A stretch of DNA of 64,000 bases from assembly GCF_002210095.1 (NCBI RefSeq), contig NZ_AQQR01000002.1, positions 62,001 to 126,000 on the forward strand. The letters run 5' to 3'. This DNA comes from Marinibacterium profundimaris. GTDB taxonomy: Bacteria > Pseudomonadota > Alphaproteobacteria > Rhodobacterales > Rhodobacteraceae. A model generated the notes under the pieces. It had not been told where the DNA came from and made no database searches. It worked only from the letters and a program-made list of their open reading frames with translations. The translations under genes were made by a program, and so were the position numbers. Below, piece by piece: positions 17,743-26,000 of this stretch (its first letter is position 1; every line of letters starts with the position of its first letter).

Positions 17743-19572
17743 ATGACGGATGCCCCCATAATCACCGCCCGCGTGACCGCCGTGCAGGAAGACCTGGTCG
17801 AGATCGAGGCGCTGGACACCGCCGATGGCCATCCCGGCGCGCTGGTGATGAACGAAGTCGTCCATATCCTGCCCTCGCGCCCCGGGCCCGGCGGCCGGCA
17901 GGAACGGCTGAAGGCCGAGATCCTGCGCGTGAAGGGCCGCACCGCCGATGCGCAGGTCTACGAATCCACCAATGGCGTCGCGGTGGGCGATCCGGTGGAA
18001 CAAAGCGGCGCGCTGCTGTCGGTGGAGCTGGGTCCCGGCCTTCTGGGCTCGGTCTATGACGGGCTGCAGGCGCCGCTGAAGACCCTGGCCGAGGCATACG
18101 GCACCTTTCTGCCGCGCGGCGCCGATGTGCCCTCGCTTGAGACGGAGACGCGGTGGTCGTTCGAGCCGTCCGTCGCGCAGGGCGACAAGCTGCAGGCCGG
18201 CGATACGCTGGGCACGGTGCCCGAGGGCCATTTCGCCCACAAGATCATGGTGCCGTTCAACTGGCGCGGCAGCTGGAGCGTCAGCTGGATCTGGCAGGGC
18301 ACCGCCCAGGTGCATGACCCGGTCGCCCGGCTGGCCGACGAGGCGGGACACGAGCGCGAGGTGACGCTGGCCCAGCGCTGGCCGGTCCGCCGCGCCCTGC
18401 CCGCCGGTCTGCTGAAACGCGACCTGTCGCGGCGGACCTACCCGGATGAACCCGTGCTGACCTCGCAGCGGCTGATCGACACCTTCTTCCCGGTCGCGCG
18501 CGGGGGCACCGCCTGTATTCCCGGCCCCTTCGGCGCGGGCAAGACGGTGCTGCAGAACCTGATCGCGCGGAATGCCAAGGTCGATATCGTCATCGTCGTG
18601 GCCTGCGGCGAACGCGCCGGCGAGGTGGTGGAAACCATCTCGGACTTCCCCAAGATGACCGACCCGATGACCGGCGGCAGCCTGATGGATCGCACGATCA
18701 TCATCTGCAACACCTCCTCCATGCCCGTCGCCGCGCGCGAGGCGTCGATCTTCACCGGCATCACCCTTGGTGAATACTACCGCCAGATGGGCTATGACGT
18801 GCTGCTGATCGCGGATTCGACCTCGCGCTGGGCGCAGGCGATGCGCGAAACCTCGGGCCGGCTTGAGGAGATCCCGGGCGAGGAGGGCTTTCCCGCCTAC
18901 CTGCAAAGCGCGATCAAGGGTGTCTATGAGCGCGCCGGGGTGATCGAGACCAACGATGGCAGCAAGGGCAGCCTGACGATGATCGGCACCGTTTCCCCCG
19001 CGGGCGGCAATTTCGACGAGCCGGTGACGCAGGCGACGCTGTCGACGGTGAAATGCTTCCTCGGCCTGTCGTCCGACCGCGCCTACAAACGCTTTTACCC
19101 GGCGGTCGACCCGCTTCTGAGCTGGTCGCGCTATACCGACCAGCTGGCACCGTGGTTCGAAAGGAACGTGGAGCCGGGATGGACCGCACAGGTGAAGGCC
19201 TGTCTCGACCTGCTGGAGCGGGGCGAGCAGGTGGCGCAGATGATGCAGGTCACCGGGGAAGAGGGCGTGACGATGGAGGATTTCGTCACCCACCAGAAGG
19301 CGCTGTTCCTCGACATGGTCTACCTGCAGCAGGATGCCTTTGACAGCGTCGACGCCACGGTGCCGCTGGAGCGGCAGAAGCTGACATTTCATCTGGTCCG
19401 CCGGGTGATCGAGGCGCCGCTGGATTTCGACGACAAGGCGGCGGCGCGCGGGTTCTTCACGCGGCTGACGCGCGATTTCAAGAACTTCCACTATGCCGCG
19501 CAGGGCACGCCGGATTACCGCGCGTATCTCGACCGGATCGAAACCGCCCTGCGCCAGCCCGAGCCCGGCTGA
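17743..19572 (+). CDS. atpA: V-type ATPase subunit A (catalytic)
   Basis: The 609-residue protein is the catalytic A subunit. It has an N-terminal barrel, the long non-homologous insertion, P-loop GPFGAGKT with K267, [30 protein letters not shown] and [20 protein letters not shown]. The C-terminal helical domain ends near [14 protein letters not shown]. Its length agrees with bacterial V/A-type A subunits. The ATG at 17743 lies five bases after the DUF2764 stop with GAGA upstream. Being last in the operon, behind E and DUF2764, it completes a B-D-I-K-E-2764-A order that is a cyclic shift of the usual E-2764-A-B-D-I-K. Confidence 0.95.
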   Translation: MTDAPIITARVTAVQEDLVEIEALDTADGHPGALVMNEVVHILPSRPGPGGRQERLKAEILRVKGRTADAQVYESTNGVAVGDPVEQSGALLSVELGPGLLGSVYDGLQAPLKTLAEAYGTFLPRGADVPSLETETRWSFEPSVAQGDKLQAGDTLGTVPEGHFAHKIMVPFNWRGSWSVSWIWQGTAQVHDPVARLADEAGHEREVTLAQRWPVRRALPAGLLKRDLSRRTYPDEPVLTSQRLIDTFFPVARGGTACIPGPFGAGKTVLQNLIARNAKVDIVIVVACGERAGEVVETISDFPKMTDPMTGGSLMDRTIIICNTSSMPVAAREASIFTGITLGEYYRQMGYDVLLIADSTSRWAQAMRETSGRLEEIPGEEGFPAYLQSAIKGVYERAGVIETNDGSKGSLTMIGTVSPAGGNFDEPVTQATLSTVKCFLGLSSDRAYKRFYPAVDPLLSWSRYTDQLAPWFERNVEPGWTAQVKACLDLLERGEQVAQMMQVTGEEGVTMEDFVTHQKALFLDMVYLQQDAFDSVDATVPLERQKLTFHLVRRVIEAPLDFDDKAAARGFFTRLTRDFKNFHYAAQGTPDYRAYLDRIETALRQPEPG

Positions 19573-19602
19573 GCGCCAGCAACAGGCACGGATCGGGGAA
19601 AA

Positions 19603-21204
19603 TCACTTGATGAATGCGCGGAGTTTCCCGAGATCCAGATTGGGCGCGGAATGAATGAGCGATGCAGGATAACTCGGATCCTCCAGCATGCGGGTCACTG
19701 AGAAATTGGGCTCACTTGCTTCCAGCTTGTGTAGAAATTCTTCTGCGAGAGTCTGATCGTCGAAATGCGCGGCCAAGGCGAATAGATATCGCATCGGCGG
19801 CCGATAATTGCGATTTCGGGCATGGGTGGCTTTCAGGATTTCGAAAGCCTCCTCGTGCTTGCCAATGGCAAAGAGGGTGCCAAAGCTCTGCTGGTCCCAC
19901 CAGAACCGGTATTGCGACCGCGCCGACAGCCGCTGACCGTTCAGCGCGTAGGTCAGCGCCTTCTGGTTCCGGCCGAGGTACATCGAGGCCGAGCTGAGCG
20001 CCCACCAGGCCATCGGGTTGGCGGGGTTCAGGTCGACGCTGCGCTGCGCCAGCTCGTGGCTGCGCTCCTGGTCGCGGATCAGGTGGCCGGCGGTGTTGGC
20101 GAGGAAGGCCGCGACCATGGAATTGTCGGGCTCCAGCTCCAGCGCGCGGGCGCTGTAGGCCTCGGCCGCCTCGATCAGGTCGGCGGTGTCGTTCTGCAGC
20201 CGCTCGACCCGCTCGATCGTCTTCAGCTGCGCGCGCAGCGCCAGGAACAGCCCCCGTTCGCTCAGTTTCAGCGCCTGGTCCAGCGCGGCATCGGCGGCGG
20301 CGATGCGCTCGGGCTCCATCGAGAACAGGTCGCGCACCGCCTGGTGATAGAGCCGGTCCGGTTCGTCCAGCCCCACGTCCCGGCTGTTGCGGTACAGGTA
20401 CTGGTCCACCGCGCCGACCACCTCGTTGGCAAGGCTCAGGCAATCCTGCGATTCCGTCGGCGGCCCGCCCCGCATCTGCAGCAGCCGCTGACCCGACCAG
20501 ATCTGCCGGTTCGAGGCGCGCCGTTCCAGCGAAACGCGCACGCCCAGCAGCCCGTCGAAGGGCACTGAGCTGACCGCGACGGTCAGCAGCCGCGCCGAGG
20601 GTTCGGCGCGGGTCAGGACAGACACCGGCGTGTTCTGCGTCTCGCGCAGGCCACGGGCGACGATGTCTGCGAAGGTCAGGTTGAACCAGCCGTTGGGCCC
20701 GTCCTGCTCGGCGATCTCGATATTGACGTGCCAGACGCTTTGCGCCGGGGCCGGGCGTGACTCCGGCAGCGGCGTGCCGTCATGGCGCGCGCGCTCCTGG
20801 TCCAGCCAGGCCTGAAACACCGGATCACCGGCGGAAAATCCTTCGAGAAACGTGCCGTCGCTGTCGACGCGCAGCGCGCCGGGCTCCAGCCACAGGCTCT
20901 GGCGGTCGGCCTGCAGCGTCACGCCATTGTCGGACAACACACGCCGCAGCGCCGAAAGGGCCTGCCGCAGGCTGGCCGCGGCGCGCTCGCGATCCTGATC
21001 GGACCACAGCCGATCCTCGATCCAGCGCCGTTCACGGCGGCCTTGTTCGGCGGTCGCCAGAAGCACCAGAAGCGCCTGTGCCTTGCGCAGCGAAACCCGC
21101 AAAACAGCGCCATCCGCCGATTCCAGCCGGAACGGGCCTTTCAGATAGAGTACGGGTTTCAGGTCCGTTTCTCCCAATCTTCCGAAATCCCCTGCGCCCT
21201 GCAC
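19603..21204 (-). CDS. SARP-like transcriptional regulator with TPR repeats
   Basis: The 533-residue product has an N-terminal OmpR/SARP-type winged helix (residues 16-105: LYLKGPFRLESADG, LRKAQALLVLL, RRWIEDRLW, ASLRQALSALRRVL, then LWLEPGALRVDSDG). Helical repeats of TPR type follow from about residue 285 to the end (for example AYSARALELEPDNSMVAAFLAN and SVDLNPANPMAWWALSSASMYLGR, each read in parts). The middle resembles the adenylate-cyclase-like linker of such regulators. The first codon is GTG without an obvious ribosome-binding site, so a downstream TTG may be the true start. It is divergent from the PAP2/protease operon and probably controls it. Confidence 0.8.
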   Translation of the reverse strand: MQGAGDFGRLGETDLKPVLYLKGPFRLESADGAVLRVSLRKAQALLVLLATAEQGRRERRWIEDRLWSDQDRERAAASLRQALSALRRVLSDNGVTLQADRQSLWLEPGALRVDSDGTFLEGFSAGDPVFQAWLDQERARHDGTPLPESRPAPAQSVWHVNIEIAEQDGPNGWFNLTFADIVARGLRETQNTPVSVLTRAEPSARLLTVAVSSVPFDGLLGVRVSLERRASNRQIWSGQRLLQMRGGPPTESQDCLSLANEVVGAVDQYLYRNSRDVGLDEPDRLYHQAVRDLFSMEPERIAAADAALDQALKLSERGLFLALRAQLKTIERVERLQNDTADLIEAAEAYSARALELEPDNSMVAAFLANTAGHLIRDQERSHELAQRSVDLNPANPMAWWALSSASMYLGRNQKALTYALNGQRLSARSQYRFWWDQQSFGTLFAIGKHEEAFEILKATHARNRNYRPPMRYLFALAAHFDDQTLAEEFLHKLEASEPNFSVTRMLEDPSYPASLIHSAPNLDLGKLRAFIK

Positions 21205-21228
21205 AATAATATTACCGCGCTGACAGTA

Positions 21229-21261
21229 TCGTTAATTCTTCGTTAATTTTCGAGTCGTTTT
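21229..21261. promoter_or_regulatory. 11-bp-spaced direct repeat, candidate SARP binding site
   Basis: TCGTTAATT occurs at 21229-21237 and again at 21240-21248, exactly 11 bases apart, with degenerate copies TCGAG at 21250 and TCGTTTT at 21255. SARP-type winged-helix proteins are known to bind direct repeats spaced by about one helical turn. The repeats lie in the 122-bp AT-rich gap between the SARP-like gene and the PAP2 gene. Confidence 0.5.
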
Positions 21262-21326
21262 GCTTTTACCTTGTTTAACAGCGCCCGTGCCGAAAACATC
21301 GACACCGATGGGACATGGAGGGCGAA

Positions 21327-22499
21327 ATGCCGGTATATGGTGGGACAAGTGGCGGAACGTCGGGCGGAACGTCCGGCGGCACTTCGGGGGGCACCTCCGG
21401 AGGAACCTCGGGAGGCACATCGGGCGGGACATCGGGCGGGACATCAGGGGGCACCTCGGGTCAGGTGCGCGGCAAGAACGTCGCCCATGCCGAAAGCCCC
21501 GCCTCGCCGATGATGAACGCCGCGCTGGTCACCACCCGGGACGGGATCACCGGCCACTGGGACGGCACGCCGAGCATGGTGCCGACGCCGATCCCCGACG
21601 ATGACGCCTATCTGGACATGCTTGGCCTGTCGGGCCAGGCCTCGGTCCTGGAAAGCGCGCTGTGCAGCGTTGTGTCGGTGGGCGAGGCCGAAGGTCAGGC
21701 CGAAGGTCAGGCCGAGGTTCGGATTGCGGGCCAGCCCGTCGCGCGGCTGGCCAAACCGGATGCCGATTACTTCGCCCATGACCTGGCCTGGGTCCGCGCC
21801 TATGCCGACCTGCGCGGCGAGCGCATCGAAGAGATCCATCTTCAGCTCGACGACCTGCTGTCGTTCTTCGGCAGCCTGGGCTACCTGGGCCCGTCGCGGC
21901 GCAGCCACACGATGCTGATGCTCGACATGGCGCGGCGGCTGGCGATCCATGTCGAGGTGACGATGAAATTCATATGCCGCGCGGCGCGGCCCATCGACCT
22001 CGCGATCGAGGTGCAGCCGATGATCCAGACGCCGGATCACTCCAGCTATCCCTCGGGCCACGCGATGGAAGCCTTTGCCATCGCCACGGTGCTGCACCGT
22101 CTGCAGACCGGCCAGGGCCCTCTGGAGGGGATCCGCAACGGCGCGCTGCCGTTCCGGCTGGCGCATCGGATCGCGGTGAACCGGACGGTGGCGGGCGTGC
22201 ATTTCCCGGTGGATTCCCATGCCGGCGCCAGCGTCGGCTGCCTGGTGGGCGACGCGCTGCACAGCCTTGCGCACGGCGTGCCCCTGCCCTGCGGCGACAT
22301 CGGCCTGCCAGCGCGGGATGACGGCGGTGCCACGCAGGATTTCCTGCTGCCCCTGCTCGAAGATCTGCCCCAGGACCGCGAATTGACGCCCGAGGTCATC
22401 GGCGTGGCCAATACCCTCTGGTCCAAGGCCGCCGCGGAATGGCCCGCTCTGGACACCGGGCCGGGTGACGACGGTGACGACGGAGAGGCCGAGACATGA
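21327..22499 (+). CDS. PAP2-superfamily phosphatase/haloperoxidase-like protein with N-terminal (GGTS)10
   Basis: The 390-residue protein starts with MPVY and ten perfect GGTS units. After a linker comes an all-helical domain carrying the complete PAP2 signature: KFICRAARP (K214, KX6RP), SSYPSGH (H245) and NRTVAGVHFPVD (H292, RX5HX3D). These motifs are shared by acid phosphatases and vanadium haloperoxidases, so the reaction is open. There is no signal peptide. The ATG at 21327 is chosen because GGAGG lies five bases upstream; an ATG at 21315 lacks this. The acidic C-terminus (DDGDDGE) overlaps the next gene by ATGA, which couples it to a subtilase. Confidence 0.85.
   Translation: MPVYGGTSGGTSGGTSGGTSGGTSGGTSGGTSGGTSGGTSGGTSGQVRGKNVAHAESPASPMMNAALVTTRDGITGHWDGTPSMVPTPIPDDDAYLDMLGLSGQASVLESALCSVVSVGEAEGQAEGQAEVRIAGQPVARLAKPDADYFAHDLAWVRAYADLRGERIEEIHLQLDDLLSFFGSLGYLGPSRRSHTMLMLDMARRLAIHVEVTMKFICRAARPIDLAIEVQPMIQTPDHSSYPSGHAMEAFAIATVLHRLQTGQGPLEGIRNGALPFRLAHRIAVNRTVAGVHFPVDSHAGASVGCLVGDALHSLAHGVPLPCGDIGLPARDDGGATQDFLLPLLEDLPQDRELTPEVIGVANTLWSKAAAEWPALDTGPGDDGDDGEAET
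21339..21458 (+). repeat. Ten tandem 12-bp units encoding GGTS
   Basis: Ten successive 12-base units encode glycine-glycine-threonine-serine. The codons differ between units at most third positions (GGT GGG ACA AGT, GGC GGA ACG TCG, GGG GGC ACC TCC and so on). The protein repeat is therefore perfect while the DNA repeat is not. Confidence 0.95.
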
Positions 22500-24550
22500 C
22501 CTGGACCCCGGGCGAAGAAAACCTCGGCGCGCGCAACCCCTATATCCACTGGTGGTGGTGGCAGGAAAACGATGCGCGCCGAAACCTCTTTGGCGACGTG
22601 ACGCCGGTGGCGGCCTCGCTCGCGGCGCTGCTGGCCGATCCGCCGCTGACGCTGGCAGGCGGGGAAGACGCAACCGATCCGCGCGAGCCGATCCTCGACG
22701 CCCGCGTGCCGATCCCCGAGCGCGCGCGCACCGATTTCCCGCAGGTCGACCCCTGGAACATCGACGACATCGTCGACCGCTTCCCGACCGACCTTCCCGC
22801 CGACACGGTGATCACCGCCGTGATCGACACCGGCATCGCGCTTGGCCATCGCCGCTTTCGCGATGCGGCCGGCCACAGCCGCGTGCTGGCCGCCTGGCAG
22901 CAGACCGCCAGCTTTGGCGGCCAGCCCTACATGTCCTTCGGGCAGGAGCTTTATTCCGGCGATATCGACTGCGCACTGACCGCCTATTCCCATGACGGCA
23001 CGCTGACCGGCCGGCTGATGGAGGACGGGTTCAACCGCGCCCTGCGCCTGGTGGAACCGCAGCAAGACCTCGGCCACCGCGACCTGGATCACCGCACCGC
23101 CCACGGCACCCATGTCGCCGATCTCGCCGCCGGGTTCGACCCCGCCGCGCTGCCCGAGTCCGAGCTGCGCGCGCACCCGATGCTGCTGGTCAACCTGCCG
23201 CCGCAATCGCTGCACGGCTCGGCCGGCAATTTCCTGGCCTTCTGGGCGCTGTTTGCGGTGAAGCGCGTGCTGCACCTTGCCGACGCGATCAGCGCGGCCA
23301 GTGCCGCGACCGCGCCCGAGGGCGGCTTTCCGCTGGTGATCAACTTCTCTTACGGAATGCAGGCCGGATCGAAGGACGGCCGGTCGCAATGGGAACAGGC
23401 GTTGGGCGCGGTGATGTCCGAACGACAGGCTCAGGGCCGCAGCCCCGCGCGACTGGTGATGCCGGTGGGCAACGACAACCTCGAACGCTGCAGCGCGCGG
23501 GTCTACATGGGCGGCGCCCGGACCTGGGCCGATGCCGATGGCCGCAGCTACACGCTGCGCCGAGAGATCACGCTGCCCTGGCGGGTGATGCCGCAGGACC
23601 AGACCTCGAACATGGTGGAGCTTTGGCTGAACCTGCTGGACGCGACCGGCACGCCGCCCGATCCGTCCGAGGTCGAGATCCGCCTGGTTCCGCCCGGCGG
23701 CGATCCCGCCACCGCCGTGCCGGTGCCGGCGCTGGAACGCGGCGGCTTTGCGACACTGGGCGACCACGCCCGGGTCTATTGCCGCGGCGACGGGTCCGAG
23801 CAACTGGGCTTTGTCCTGTGCCTTGCGCCCACCGAACGGCTGGTGCGCGGCCAGCCGGTGGCGCGGGCCGGGCTTTGGCAGATCCGCGTGACCTATGCCG
23901 GCACGCCGGTCAACGCGACCTTGCACATCCAGTCCGACCAGTCCGGCATGCGGCACAGCCTGACCGGGCGGACTTCCTATTTCGACCACGAGGCCTGTGC
24001 CACGCATCTGCCGGACGGACGGCGGCGAGACAGTTTCGATCACCGGACCGGCGCGCATACCGACAATTGGCAGGTCTATGGGCCGGTGCAGATGAAGGGC
24101 ACTCAGAACGCCCTGGCCACGACCCACGACCTGCTGGTGATCGGCGGCCACCGTCAAAGCGACGGGTGCCCGGCGATCTACTCGGCGACGACCGACCGCG
24201 AGAGCCGCCGCCGCGGCAACGGGGTCGAACTGATCGACGTGACCTATCCGTCCGAGGACGCGCTCTCGCTCTTTGGGCTGCTGGCGGCCGGGGCGCGGGA
24301 CGGATCCACCGTGGCCTTTCGCGGCACCTCTATGGCCGCGGCGCTGGCGACACGGGATATCACGCTGGAATTGCAGCGAAATCCCGGGGCGGCGGACACG
24401 ATCGGCAGCTCGGACTGGCTGCGCGAGCGCGCCCGCGCCTGGCGGGCGCAGCGGCCGGAGCATTATCGCAACATACGACGACTGAAGGGCGGCGCGGGTC
24501 ATCTGCCGGCGCCACCCATGGCCCGGACGACCCCGATCAGCCGGACCTGA
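22496..24550 (+). CDS. S8 family serine peptidase (subtilase), large
   Basis: This 684-residue subtilase has an intact triad: AVIDTGIA with D111, HGTHVADLAAG with H203 and FRGTSMAAALATR with S612, plus the oxyanion asparagine in VMPVGNDN. About 400 residues separate His and Ser, much more than in subtilisin, so a beta-rich insertion (roughly residues 330-560) is present. There is no signal peptide or obvious propeptide, and the N-terminus is rich in tryptophan (HWWWWQ at 19-24). The protein is therefore probably cytoplasmic or exported by an unusual route. It starts on the stop of the PAP2 gene (ATGA). Confidence 0.9.
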   Translation: MTWTPGEENLGARNPYIHWWWWQENDARRNLFGDVTPVAASLAALLADPPLTLAGGEDATDPREPILDARVPIPERARTDFPQVDPWNIDDIVDRFPTDLPADTVITAVIDTGIALGHRRFRDAAGHSRVLAAWQQTASFGGQPYMSFGQELYSGDIDCALTAYSHDGTLTGRLMEDGFNRALRLVEPQQDLGHRDLDHRTAHGTHVADLAAGFDPAALPESELRAHPMLLVNLPPQSLHGSAGNFLAFWALFAVKRVLHLADAISAASAATAPEGGFPLVINFSYGMQAGSKDGRSQWEQALGAVMSERQAQGRSPARLVMPVGNDNLERCSARVYMGGARTWADADGRSYTLRREITLPWRVMPQDQTSNMVELWLNLLDATGTPPDPSEVEIRLVPPGGDPATAVPVPALERGGFATLGDHARVYCRGDGSEQLGFVLCLAPTERLVRGQPVARAGLWQIRVTYAGTPVNATLHIQSDQSGMRHSLTGRTSYFDHEACATHLPDGRRRDSFDHRTGAHTDNWQVYGPVQMKGTQNALATTHDLLVIGGHRQSDGCPAIYSATTDRESRRRGNGVELIDVTYPSEDALSLFGLLAAGARDGSTVAFRGTSMAAALATRDITLELQRNPGAADTIGSSDWLRERARAWRAQRPEHYRNIRRLKGGAGHLPAPPMARTTPISRT

Positions 24551-24673
24551 CCTGACACCAGACCCCTTGGCAGGCCGCCCCGGCCTGCCCCACCCCGGAC
24601 CGCATCCGCGCGCCCGGACAGGAGAGATCTGTCCGCGCGGATCCAGATTGACGACGAAAGGACACCGCCACCC

Positions 24674-25819
24674 ATGGAGGGGAAGCTGAGAACCTTCGTG
24701 CTGCGCCGCAGCCCGGCCACGCCTGCCACGGGCGATGGCGGCTGCGCCCCCCATCCGACCCGCGCGATGGAGCCGCCGGTCCTGACGGTCGACACGCTGG
24801 ACGCCGTGGAAGGCGAACGCGCCGAGCTTGCGAGCGAGGCCGAGACGGTGGCCATCGGCCTGTCGATCCCCTTCACCCTGGTCGCCCCCTACGCGACCGA
24901 GGCCGACGACGGCCGCGGCGACAACTGGGGCATCGCCGCGATCGGCGCCGAAGAGACCGACGCCTGCGCCGGCCAGGGCGTGAAGGTCGCCGTGCTGGAC
25001 ACCGGCATCGCCGAGGATCACCCCGCCTTCGACGGGCTCGACCCTCTGACCGAGAATTTCACCGACGACGTGCCCGAGGACACCGACGGCCACGGCACCC
25101 ATTGCGCCTCCACGATCTTTGGCCAGGACGTGGACGGCCGCCGCCTGGGCGTGGCCCGCGGCGTGCGCCGGCCGCTGATCGGCAAGGTTATGGGCCGCGG
25201 CGGCGGCGACAGCGAGACCATCCTCGAAGGCCTGCTCTGGGCGCGGCGCAACGGGGCCAGGGTGATCTCGATGTCGCTGGGCATGGATTTCGCGGGCTTC
25301 CACAGGCAGCTGCTGTCCCGCGGGTGGAGCCAGGTGGACGCCACCGCGCTGGCGCTGCAGGGCTACCGCGACAACCTGCGGCTTTTCGACCGGATCGCGG
25401 CGCTGTTCGGAGACGCGACGGCGACCGACGCGCCGGTGCTGATTTCCGCCGCCGGCAACGACAGCCGCCGCCCGGAATGCGAGATAGGCACAGCGGCCCC
25501 GGCCTCTGCCGCCGGGATCCTGTCGGTGGGGGCGATCGACACGCATGGCAATATCGCCGCCTTTTCCAACAGCGCGCCCGATTGCGTCGCCCCCGGCGTC
25601 GGGATCCTCGGCGCCGCCCAGGATGGCAGGCTGGTGCGCCTGTCAGGCACCAGCATGGCGGCCCCGCATGTCGCCGGCGTCGCTGTCCTGCAAGCCGCGG
25701 CACTGGCGCGCAACGGGTTCTTCACCGGCCAGGATCTGCGCACTGCCCTGCTGGCCCGCGCGCGCACCCTGCCGGGCCTCAGCCGGGCCGAACGCGGCCG
25801 CGGCCTGGTGATGGTATGA
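24674..25819 (+). CDS. S8 family serine peptidase (subtilase), compact
   Basis: The 381-residue protein is a second subtilase with triad D109 (VAVLDTGIAEDHP), H140 (DGHGTHCAS) and S327 (RLSGTSMAAPHVAG) and the oxyanion asparagine in ISAAGNDS. Residues 1-90 precede the catalytic domain and lack a signal peptide, though NWGIAAIGAEE just before the domain resembles the junction after a subtilisin propeptide. It sits 123 bases after the larger subtilase, with GAAAGGA upstream of the ATG. Two cytoplasmic-looking subtilases in one operon suggest a cascade or a dedicated target; that is inference. Confidence 0.9.
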   Translation: MEGKLRTFVLRRSPATPATGDGGCAPHPTRAMEPPVLTVDTLDAVEGERAELASEAETVAIGLSIPFTLVAPYATEADDGRGDNWGIAAIGAEETDACAGQGVKVAVLDTGIAEDHPAFDGLDPLTENFTDDVPEDTDGHGTHCASTIFGQDVDGRRLGVARGVRRPLIGKVMGRGGGDSETILEGLLWARRNGARVISMSLGMDFAGFHRQLLSRGWSQVDATALALQGYRDNLRLFDRIAALFGDATATDAPVLISAAGNDSRRPECEIGTAAPASAAGILSVGAIDTHGNIAAFSNSAPDCVAPGVGILGAAQDGRLVRLSGTSMAAPHVAGVAVLQAAALARNGFFTGQDLRTALLARARTLPGLSRAERGRGLVMV

Positions 25820-25832
25820 GGAGGATGCCGCC

Positions 25833-25988
25833 ATGATCCCCATCACGTCCGCAGATCCCGGTCCGCCCCCCGCCCGCCCGATCCACAGGTGGGCCGCCCG
25901 GCCCGGACACGCCCTGTCCCGCCCGCCGTCCCGCCCCCCTTGCGACCGTTGCCGCGCCCTGCGGCGCGCCGGCCGACCCGTTTCCTGA
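25833..25988 (+). CDS. Possible small protein, 51 residues, Pro/Arg-rich with CDRC
   Basis: A short frame of 51 residues begins at an ATG eight bases after a strong GAGGAGG that overlaps the stop of the second subtilase. It ends 12 bases before the metallopeptidase gene. The product is rich in proline and arginine and holds a CxxC pair (CDRC near residues 37-40). No family was recognised. The perfect ribosome-binding sequence argues for translation. The biased composition, common in non-coding GC-rich DNA, argues against it. A coupling leader for the metallopeptidase is another reading. Confidence 0.35.
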   Translation: MIPITSADPGPPPARPIHRWAARPGHALSRPPSRPPCDRCRALRRAGRPVS

Positions 25989-26000
25989 AAGGACCAGATC

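Noticed and set aside
21339-21458. CRISPR-like repetitive pattern
   Set aside because: The 12-bp units are contiguous and in frame with no spacers. They are a coding repeat, not a CRISPR array.
22046-25546. 1166-codon open frame on the minus strand
   Set aside because: It lies antisense to the PAP2 and subtilase genes, has no recognisable domain and is rich in Arg, Gly and His, as expected for the shadow of GC-rich coding DNA.
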